Positions 57,623-64,000 of a stretch of 64,000 bases of DNA are shown in pieces. Origin of the DNA: Leadbetterella sp964489955 (GTDB lineage: Bacteria > Bacteroidota > Bacteroidia > Cytophagales > Spirosomataceae). Within the stretch, counting starts at the first letter, position 1. Each line of letters opens with the position of its first letter. The notes under the pieces are model-generated. The model saw only the letters and a list, made by a program, of their open reading frames with translations. It did no database searches and was not told where the DNA came from. The position numbers were made by a program, and so were the translations under genes. The stretch covers positions 48,688-112,687 of the forward strand of contig CAZBAV010000006.1 in assembly GCA_964489955.1 (NCBI GenBank). Direction: 5' to 3'.

Positions 57623-59439
57623 AATAAGTTTTGAATCCAAAACAGGACTTTAGAGGCGTATTTAAAAGCTATCTTGTGTTGAGGCTCTATAGAAACACTA
57701 TTGTTCATTAGGTTTATATCCAACCAGTTTTTGCGGTCCGGGTCAATATACACCGAGGTAATTTCCTTCTTGTAAGATATTTTCTTACTTTCTCCATTCC
57801 ACTTTATTGTTTGGGTTTTGCCGTCGGAAAAAGTAACTAAAACATCTACAGGGATTTTCATGTTCTGAAGATTTAGGAGCTGGAAACTGGCTTTGCCATC
57901 CTCATTTTTAAGGTTTTGTACGGCATAATCAGAAACCTTGGCTTCTAGAATGGTTTGGCTAAAGAACCAATTAAGGTTGGGGTAGGCGGTTCGTTTTGCT
58001 GCAATTTCGTTGGCTACATCGAAAAAATCTTGTGGTGTTGGATGTTTAAACTGAAATCGGGCAAAATATGTAGCCAGAATTTCATCCATCACTTTTTGCC
58101 CAAGTAGATTTTCGAGTGTTTTGAGTACAGTGGCAGGCTTGGTATAAGTAAGCGTGCCGTATACACCTTTTGGATATTTCCACGCATCAGTACGGATGGG
58201 TGCAATATGTGGGTTTGACATAGATACGTAACTGTCACGCGAAGAGGCTGCATCGTTTACCGTAAAGCCAAACAAGTTTACCACGGCTCCTGAAGGGTAA
58301 TATTTATCCATAATACGTCCTTCCAGGTATTGGGTAAAACCCTCGTCAAGCCAGGCATTCTCAAACTCGTTGGATGCCAACATCCCCTGGAAATATTGGT
58401 GTACAAACTCATGTATGGTTACCAATTCCTGGTATTTCATCCATTTGCCGATACCCCAGACCGCCCCACAAGTGATAAGCGTTGGATATTCCATTCCGCC
58501 TGAACCCGAACCACTATAGCTAGGGTCTATCATCGTGAGCGTTTTGTAGGGGTATTTTCCTATGTGCTTCTGCATAAAATCAATGGAATTCTTTGCCGCA
58601 GAAAAATATCTGTTCCGGAGATACTTGTGTTCAGGTTGCATGAGTGTCGTGAGTACTATCCCTTTGTACTCTTCGGTGTACTCTGTATAGTGTGGTGAGG
58701 AAGTCCATGCAAAATCATGGACATTTTCTATCTCGTAACTGAGTTTTTTTAGTCCTCCTTTCAGTTGGGTTTCATTCTTTTTTGAGCCGGTAGCACCAAT
58801 CACAAAACTTTGTGGCACGGTGATATTTACTTTATATCGTCCGAAATTAGAGTAAAACTCTGTATTTGCATGAAACTGATGACAATTCCATGTACCGTCT
58901 TTTTCTAATACTCCGATTTTAGGGAACCATTGTCCCACAAAAAAATAGTCGTTTTCTGCCCAGCCTGTTCGGGCAAATATTTTTGGGAGTTTAGAAACAA
59001 AATCTATGTCTAGACTAATGGTTTCGCCTGATTTCACTGCCTGGGGTAGGCTTATTTTTAGTACAGTTTCGTCGTTCCTGTTTAAGTCATCGGGTTGGAT
59101 GAATTCCATTTTGTGAGACAGGTCATGTTGGCCATTGAGCAGTATTTTCGAAATTTTTACTGAGCCAAAATTATTCTTTGCAGACTTATCCATTTTGTCG
59201 GAACGCAATTGCCCACCAGATCCACGCATAAAGGTGGTTTTTTCATCCCGAAATGCATTGAGATACATGTGAAAATGCAGTTCCTTGGTAGGGTAGGGGC
59301 TGGTGTTGATCCAAGTAAGGGTTTGGCTTCCCTCTAAAATCTTAGTTTTAGGTTCTAACTTAACATCTATCGTGTAGTTGGCGATGTTAGTTGGAAACAC
59401 AAAGTTTAGTACAAGCAATATTGCGGCAAACATAGGCAA
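57616..59439 (-). CDS. M1 family zinc aminopeptidase
   Basis: This 607-residue exported metallopeptidase of the gluzincin M1 type has an N-terminal signal (about residues 1-20), a beta domain (about 20-200), then the catalytic domain with the substrate motif GGMEYP (GxMEN variant), zinc motif HEFVH (His343, Glu344, His347) and the third ligand Glu366 in WLDEGF. The C-terminal region is a beta-sandwich; the large helical ERAP1-type domain is absent, as in the shorter bacterial members. It likely trims peptides in the periplasm or at the surface. The 3' end touches the degenerate repeats. Confidence 0.92.
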   Translation of the reverse strand: MPMFAAILLVLNFVFPTNIANYTIDVKLEPKTKILEGSQTLTWINTSPYPTKELHFHMYLNAFRDEKTTFMRGSGGQLRSDKMDKSAKNNFGSVKISKILLNGQHDLSHKMEFIQPDDLNRNDETVLKISLPQAVKSGETISLDIDFVSKLPKIFARTGWAENDYFFVGQWFPKIGVLEKDGTWNCHQFHANTEFYSNFGRYKVNITVPQSFVIGATGSKKNETQLKGGLKKLSYEIENVHDFAWTSSPHYTEYTEEYKGIVLTTLMQPEHKYLRNRYFSAAKNSIDFMQKHIGKYPYKTLTMIDPSYSGSGSGGMEYPTLITCGAVWGIGKWMKYQELVTIHEFVHQYFQGMLASNEFENAWLDEGFTQYLEGRIMDKYYPSGAVVNLFGFTVNDAASSRDSYVSMSNPHIAPIRTDAWKYPKGVYGTLTYTKPATVLKTLENLLGQKVMDEILATYFARFQFKHPTPQDFFDVANEIAAKRTAYPNLNWFFSQTILEAKVSDYAVQNLKNEDGKASFQLLNLQNMKIPVDVLVTFSDGKTQTIKWNGESKKISYKKEITSVYIDPDRKNWLDINLMNNSVSIEPQHKIAFKYASKVLFWIQNLLS

Positions 59440-59477
59440 ATTTAAAAGTGCAATTTAGACAATTGCAACCGTGTACC

Positions 59478-59651
59478 TTAATGCTTTGGACAACTACAGC
59501 GGTCTTTTTTGCCAAAAATCTTTTTGAAAAATCCTTTTTTCTTTTTTTTCTTTTTCAAAGAAGCAAAAGAAGCTGTATCTGAAGAAGAGGCACCGAAATT
59601 CTCTAAAGGAATAAAGTTTAATGCTACGATAAGAAGAAATACTTTGGTCAT
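59478..59651 (-). CDS. Small exported Lys-rich peptide with C-terminal Cys pair
   Basis: The ATG at 59651 gives a 57-residue protein: a signal-like hydrophobic N-terminus (MTKVFLLIVALNFIPL), then a short Ser/Thr/Ala segment, seven consecutive lysines, GFFKKIFGKKDRC, and the end CSCPKH. The strong positive charge and Cys pair recall a family of small proteins common in this phylum, but I cannot name it. It lies 38 bp upstream of the M1 peptidase on the same strand, so the two are probably co-transcribed. A longer reading from 59672 is less likely. Confidence 0.6.
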   Translation of the reverse strand: MTKVFLLIVALNFIPLENFGASSSDTASFASLKKKKKKKGFFKKIFGKKDRCSCPKH

Positions 59652-59799
59652 GATTGGAAAGAGTTTTAGCACTACAGATTATGAAGAAACCAAGCACTTT
59701 AATACTTGACTTCTATATGTACAAACGGAATTTTGCTAAGAATAGTGCATAAAAACCGAAATGCTTTTTTGTGCAAAATGACTAACTTGCAGGCTGAAA

Positions 59800-61236
59800 A
59801 TGGAAAAAACGAACTTTAGTGAAATATTATCCCAAAATGAAGTATTTGGGATTGTACAGACCGCAGCACAGCATCTAGGTTTAGAAACCTATGTGGTAGG
59901 CGGTTTTGTGCGGGACCTGATTTTAGGAAGACCCAGTAAGGATGTGGATTTTGTTTGTGTAGGAAGCGGTATAGATTTGGCCACAAAAGCGGCCAGTTTG
60001 CTGCCAGGTAAGGTACATGTAAATACATTTAAAAATTTTGGCACCGCTCAATTTGTCTTTGATGGATTTGAATATGAGTTTGTGGGAGCCAGAAAGGAAT
60101 CTTACAGAATAGAGTCTCGGAAGCCTATTGTGGAGGATGGCACCTTGCAGGAAGACCAGGACCGTAGGGATTTTACCATAAATGCTATGGCAATTTCTTT
60201 GAATACGAAGGATTTCGGTAGTCTGATTGACCCATTTGGAGGATATGCCCATCTGAAGTCCAAAACGATAAAAACGCCTCTAGAACCTGAAACAACTTTT
60301 TCTGATGACCCTCTACGTATGATGCGAGCAGTACGGTTTGCCAGCCAGTTGGGATTTGATATCGATACACCCACATTTCTTGGAATTAAGAGTATGGCAG
60401 AGCGTATAGGTATAATTTCGCAAGAGCGTATTACGGATGAGCTAAACAAAATCATTCTTTCGCCTGTACCTTCTTATGGTTTTAAGTTGCTAGACCAGAC
60501 AGGACTTTTGAAAATAATTTTCCCAGAGTTGGTGAATCTCAAAGGAGTAGAAACCATGGACGGGAAGGGTCATAAGGATAATTTTTACCATACGCTTCAA
60601 GTATTAGATAATACTGCCTTGCGATCTAAGGATTTGTGGCTTCGTTGGGCGGCTATTCTGCACGATATTGCCAAGCCGGCCACTAAGCGGTTTCATCCTA
60701 AAGTGGGCTGGACTTTTCATGGACACGAGGAGCTTGGCGGCCGTTGGGTAAAGGATATTTTTAGAAAGTACCGACTGCCGCTTGATGAGAAAATGAGAAA
60801 AGTGAGGACTTTGGTTCGCTTACATCTACGACCAATAGCTCTGGCTAAAGACGGTGTTACGGATTCTGCAGTAAGACGTTTGCTGGTGGAAGCGGGAGAG
60901 TATATAGGAGACCTCATGATTCTTTGTAGGGCAGACATCACTTCTAAAGACCCTAATAGGGTGAAGAGGTATCTTCATAACTTTGATAAGGTAGATGAAC
61001 TTTTGGTGGAGATAGAGGAAAAAGATACCTTAAGGAACTTTCAACCTGTGATTACAGGAGAAATGATTATGGAGATTTTTGGTCTAAAGCCATCCAGAGA
61101 GGTAGGTCTATTAAAGACTGATGTACGCGAAGCTATTTTGGATTGCAAAATAGAGAACACCATGGAATCGGCCTATCCGTATTTATTAGAAAAAGGCAAA
61201 GAAATGGGCTTTGTACCGGTGAAAGAGTTGTTGTGA
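59800..61236 (+). CDS. cca: CCA tRNA nucleotidyltransferase with HD domain
   Basis: This 478-residue enzyme adds or repairs the CCA 3' end of tRNAs. The nucleotidyltransferase head has VVGGFVRDLILGRPSKDVDF (about residues 30-49), with the catalytic DxD pair, DRRDFTINAMA and DDPLRMMRAVRFASQLGF. The C-terminal HD domain (about 255-400) carries LHDIAKPATK, with the metal-binding HD pair, which may act as a phosphatase or phosphodiesterase on tRNA ends. It is a single gene with normal length for class II CCA enzymes of this phylum. Confidence 0.94.
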   Translation: MEKTNFSEILSQNEVFGIVQTAAQHLGLETYVVGGFVRDLILGRPSKDVDFVCVGSGIDLATKAASLLPGKVHVNTFKNFGTAQFVFDGFEYEFVGARKESYRIESRKPIVEDGTLQEDQDRRDFTINAMAISLNTKDFGSLIDPFGGYAHLKSKTIKTPLEPETTFSDDPLRMMRAVRFASQLGFDIDTPTFLGIKSMAERIGIISQERITDELNKIILSPVPSYGFKLLDQTGLLKIIFPELVNLKGVETMDGKGHKDNFYHTLQVLDNTALRSKDLWLRWAAILHDIAKPATKRFHPKVGWTFHGHEELGGRWVKDIFRKYRLPLDEKMRKVRTLVRLHLRPIALAKDGVTDSAVRRLLVEAGEYIGDLMILCRADITSKDPNRVKRYLHNFDKVDELLVEIEEKDTLRNFQPVITGEMIMEIFGLKPSREVGLLKTDVREAILDCKIENTMESAYPYLLEKGKEMGFVPVKELL

Positions 61237-61406
61237 AACGGGGTCTTTATAGCACAATCATTGGTGTTTACGATTTTCTATTTTTTTTCTACTTTAAGGA
61301 TTAAAACCCTTGTTTGAAACAAGTTGAAGTCTTTTTCAAGGTTGTAGTATTTTCAGACATTTAGTTTTAATAAATCTTCGGAGAGTTGTCAAAGTATTTC
61401 ATCTTT

Positions 61407-63722
61407 TCAATATGTGCTAGGTTTCCATCCGTAAGTTTTTGTAGCATAATTTTTATTGAAGGTCGTGAAAACTTTTGCTTTAATACCTGCAGTGTTGACA
61501 TAGCCATCTTTTGACCGTAATTTAAAATTTACCCTCCGAATAGGCAAATAGCGACTTGCAGGAAATTTCATAATATAAATTTGCGTAAAGTCGGGTTTGG
61601 TGTATCCCCACTCTATGAAACTCGGTTGTACTACGTTGTATAAAAAATCGTGTCCGCTTGTAATTGCGTACTCTCCTTCTATATCATTTAGCGTTCCATT
61701 TTCCAGGTAGACGTTCGGAGGCAAGGTGAGTTCTATTTTTACCTGGGCATTCTCCCATCCTTTGCCCAGGTCTTGATTATCGGCCGGACTACTTACTGTA
61801 CCCGATCCCACTTCAAAATCAAAAAACTGTACCTGATCTAAATTCCTAAAAGGGATAACTTTTTTCTTATACTGCGTCCATTCATAAGACTCTAAGCTCG
61901 TAGATACTTCATTCGATACAGGTTCAATAGTCATTTTTCTCCCTACAGAATTCTTATATTTTCCTTCTGTCTGCCATTTATTCCAAGAATACACATAGCC
62001 AGTAGACTCTGCGAAATTTGCCATACAATGCTGTACTTTCATTGAAATCGTAACTGCCTGTCCTTGTTCGATTTGTGGAATTTGGATAGAAACTTCGCCG
62101 CCATGTAACTTGGGATTGAAATTACAGGAACTGGCGTTGTCTAAACCATTTATCACAATGGGTTTAGATTCAATAGGAATAGAATTAAGTAGCTTATTAC
62201 TATTAAGATCTCGTATTTCAATAGTGCTGAGTAAGATAGCAGAATGCGAATTGGCTACTGGGGACTGAATACAAACTTCCACATTTTTTGCTTCACCTGA
62301 ACCCTCATTAGCAATCTTAATAGTTCGTGTAGAAGTACTGTAAGGAGATATACCTCTAGCATCAAAATCATCCTCTGCATGAGTTAAAACAATTTTAGGA
62401 TTATCAATCTGTGGTAAAGAATAAGCCCATAGAGAACCTGTGTAGCTAAGCGTGTTATCGGTCATAACACCATAGCCGTTAAAAGCAAAAACTACACTAT
62501 CTGTCTTCATGTGATTAAAAGTGGTATAGTGAGACCCTGGTCTATTTGCAGAATGAAAATAATACGACCACCCATTGTGTATGATGGGCGGAGAAAATGT
62601 TGGAGACCCATCGTGTTGTACATTCTGCCATTTCCCGTTACCAAATTTCCATACAGATCTATTTAGCAACCTCATCCAAGGTAAACCGTCGTTTCCCAGC
62701 CAGCAAAGAGGTTCTCCCTGTTCGCCTGGCGAAACATTGTTTGAACTCACCTCAATAGCCAAAAGTGTCCATTCTTTCGAGCTTGGATTATATTTCCATG
62801 TATCACCCAATGCCCTACCACCTCTATGAGTTTCCCCGTTAAATCCTCCATAAAACCAGAAATGACCGTCATAGTCCTGCCAGTATGCATAGTCACTCCG
62901 AGCTTTAGGCTTAATGGATACAGATGGCACTCCCAGTTCTTCGGGATAAACACCGCTTGGAGCGTTAGCGTTATGTAATGTGTTACAGTCGCCTGTTTCG
63001 CAAGTCCACTTTTTTGTGACTACATTATATTTCCACATATCATTTAGGGGAAACGGATTACTGTGTCCATCATAGAATACACCTCCAAAAATCCAATAGT
63101 CCCCCTTTTCATCAAACCAAGCTCTCACCCGATATCTTGCTCTTGGCCAATCGGCCACTCCCGGTACTTTATAGGAACCAGAAGAAGTGTGGGTAGAGCT
63201 ACCTCCCAGCCAAGTCCACTTGTCGGTGTGGGTATTGTACTTCCATAAGTCGTTCCAGCCCGTATGAAAGCCTAAATCATAATTACTGCCTCCAAATAGC
63301 CACAGATTCCCCTCAGAATCCATAGCTGAAGCCATTCTACTGCGATCTCCCGGATGGGCAACATCGCTTTCTACTCCTAAATCAGTATACTTCTCATTAA
63401 CTCCTCTACCGCCCATATATACCCAAGATCGCAATGCTATATCATAATACCATATATCATGGCCGTTTCCCCAGCCCTCTCCGCCAAAAATCCAAATTTT
63501 ATTATTGAACATTCCGGAACCGCAATGTTCGCGAGAACCCGGCATATTGGAAGGATGTGGCACTCCCGGGGCAACATAAGAGTTCACTGGCCATTCCGAA
63601 TTTAAATATCCTTTCAGATATGCCCATTCATTCTGTGCATTTAACTTCTGCTGCAAAAAAAAAGAAGAAATGACTAAAAGTAGCTTGAGTAAAAGAGCCG
63701 CTCTGTTGTTATTGATTTTCAT
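61407..63722 (-). CDS. Large exported kelch-repeat protein
   Basis: This 771-residue protein starts at the ATG at 63722 (MKINNNRAALL), giving a signal peptide ending KLNAQ. Residues about 50-400 hold at least five kelch-type blades (KIWIFGGEGW, NLWLFGGSNY, DYWIFGGVFY, HFWFYGGFNG, LPWMRLLNR), each ending W-x-Y/F with W in the next strand (DLWKYNTHTDKWTWLGG). The C-terminal 350 residues look like a DUF11-type beta-sandwich array (GEAKNVEVCIQSPV, TISMKVQHCM). No sorting signal of type IX secretion is visible. Its function is unknown; it may bind glycans or other proteins at the surface. Confidence 0.8.
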   Translation of the reverse strand: MKINNNRAALLLKLLLVISSFFLQQKLNAQNEWAYLKGYLNSEWPVNSYVAPGVPHPSNMPGSREHCGSGMFNNKIWIFGGEGWGNGHDIWYYDIALRSWVYMGGRGVNEKYTDLGVESDVAHPGDRSRMASAMDSEGNLWLFGGSNYDLGFHTGWNDLWKYNTHTDKWTWLGGSSTHTSSGSYKVPGVADWPRARYRVRAWFDEKGDYWIFGGVFYDGHSNPFPLNDMWKYNVVTKKWTCETGDCNTLHNANAPSGVYPEELGVPSVSIKPKARSDYAYWQDYDGHFWFYGGFNGETHRGGRALGDTWKYNPSSKEWTLLAIEVSSNNVSPGEQGEPLCWLGNDGLPWMRLLNRSVWKFGNGKWQNVQHDGSPTFSPPIIHNGWSYYFHSANRPGSHYTTFNHMKTDSVVFAFNGYGVMTDNTLSYTGSLWAYSLPQIDNPKIVLTHAEDDFDARGISPYSTSTRTIKIANEGSGEAKNVEVCIQSPVANSHSAILLSTIEIRDLNSNKLLNSIPIESKPIVINGLDNASSCNFNPKLHGGEVSIQIPQIEQGQAVTISMKVQHCMANFAESTGYVYSWNKWQTEGKYKNSVGRKMTIEPVSNEVSTSLESYEWTQYKKKVIPFRNLDQVQFFDFEVGSGTVSSPADNQDLGKGWENAQVKIELTLPPNVYLENGTLNDIEGEYAITSGHDFLYNVVQPSFIEWGYTKPDFTQIYIMKFPASRYLPIRRVNFKLRSKDGYVNTAGIKAKVFTTFNKNYATKTYGWKPSTY

Positions 63723-63870
63723 TAGTTTAATGTTTCCGGTTATAAAAAGTACTTTCATTTTCCTGAAATCATATTCTTAACTGTAGAAAGAAGTATTCAA
63801 AGGTTAAATAAAAATCTTACAATAAAGAAGATTACACTAATTAATTTATCCTTTGGTTTAGCTTTATACA

Positions 63871-63904
63871 AAAAAGGGAGACAATTTCTTATCTCCTTTT
63901 TTTT
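63871..63904. terminator. Intrinsic terminator between kelch and transporter genes
   Basis: AAAAAGGGAGA (63871-63881) pairs with TCTCCTTTTT (63892-63901) across about 10 bases, with A- and T-runs on both sides. It fits termination of the minus-strand transporter gene that begins right of the window. Confidence 0.7.
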
Positions 63905-63920
63905 CTCAAAAACTGTCTTT

Positions 63921-64000
63921 TTATAATTCCACCAGTTTCATTTTTGGAACCAGTGACTTCATCACAGACCAAGCTACTAGATATGCTAAAGCACATATGG
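63921..64000 (-). CDS. C-terminal end of a probable MFS transporter, truncated by the window
   Basis: The minus-strand frame from the right edge reads an uninterrupted 25 residues ending in AYLVAWSVMKSLVPKMKLVEL and a TAA at 63921-63923. A hydrophobic helix followed by a short basic tail is the usual end of MFS transporters, for example of the sugar-acid type. The family call is tentative because only this tail is visible. The next hairpin (63871-63904) fits as its terminator. Confidence 0.45.
   Translation of the reverse strand, partial: ICALAYLVAWSVMKSLVPKMKLVEL

Overview
The window looks like chromosomal DNA of an aerobic member of the Bacteroidota, most likely order Cytophagales. The base composition is AT-rich (I estimate about 40% GC by eye). 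Promoter-like TAnnTTTG elements of the Bacteroidota type precede several genes, Shine-Dalgarno sequences are mostly weak, and there are many exported proteins, a TonB-dependent receptor with a carboxypeptidase-like N-terminal domain, a DUF4835 protein next to coaBC, orphan LytTR regulators and a split NADH dehydrogenase cluster. I saw no tRNA, rRNA, CRISPR array, prophage or intact insertion sequence. The species assignment is inference.

Layout. 1-6.6 kb: the 3' part of cdsA (phospholipid synthesis), two exported proteins of unknown role, a GH29 alpha-L-fucosidase and a SusD-less TonB-dependent receptor. 6.7-15.4 kb: a gamma carbonic anhydrase-like protein, an EamA transporter, a secreted sialidase-fold protein, a short-chain dehydrogenase/FAD-FeS dehydrogenase pair, and the coaBC-DUF4835 pair. 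15.7-20.2 kb: a secreted glycerophosphodiesterase overlapping a lipoprotein phosphatase, a small heavy-metal-binding protein, and L-2-hydroxyglutarate oxidase. 20.2-25.3 kb: nuoLMN (membrane arm of complex I) as a stand-alone operon. 25.3-34.7 kb: TauE/SafE, cupin, bestrophin, YceI with a divergent membrane-anchored winged-helix regulator, a 'Gcr' membrane protein, an amidase, an MFS exporter and a DUF4269 protein.

34.7-40.1 kb: an acetyltransferase, a GyrI-like protein and a SAM-I riboswitch ahead of metY-metX, which make homocysteine from homoserine. 40.3-46.5 kb: a collagen-like lipoprotein, an orphan LytTR protein, three tandem thioredoxin-domain exported proteins and CvfB. 46.8-50.8 kb: a 1-Cys peroxiredoxin divergent from an ABC exporter/permease/DUF3299-like operon, which resembles the zinc-responsive PA4064-4066 genes of Pseudomonas from memory, followed by a barrel protein and a second LytTR protein. 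50.8-54.5 kb: citrate synthase, a HerA-like ATPase and a small P-loop kinase. 54.5-57.6 kb: a gene-free 0.7 kb with hairpins, then an ABC-F ATPase behind an apparent leader terminator, and an L,D-transpeptidase. 57.6-64 kb: an M1 peptidase, a Lys-rich mini-protein, the CCA-adding enzyme, a large kelch protein and the end of a probable transporter.

The most interesting points are regulatory. Four helically phased TGTAAAT repeats lie between yceI and a regulator whose domain order is the reverse of ToxR/CadC. A terminator plus a mini-ORF sits in the leader of the ABC-F gene. A 13-bp palindrome lies between the peroxiredoxin and the metal-type ABC operon. Other points of note are the mosaic thioredoxin triplet and two short inverted-repeat elements that share one terminal sequence.
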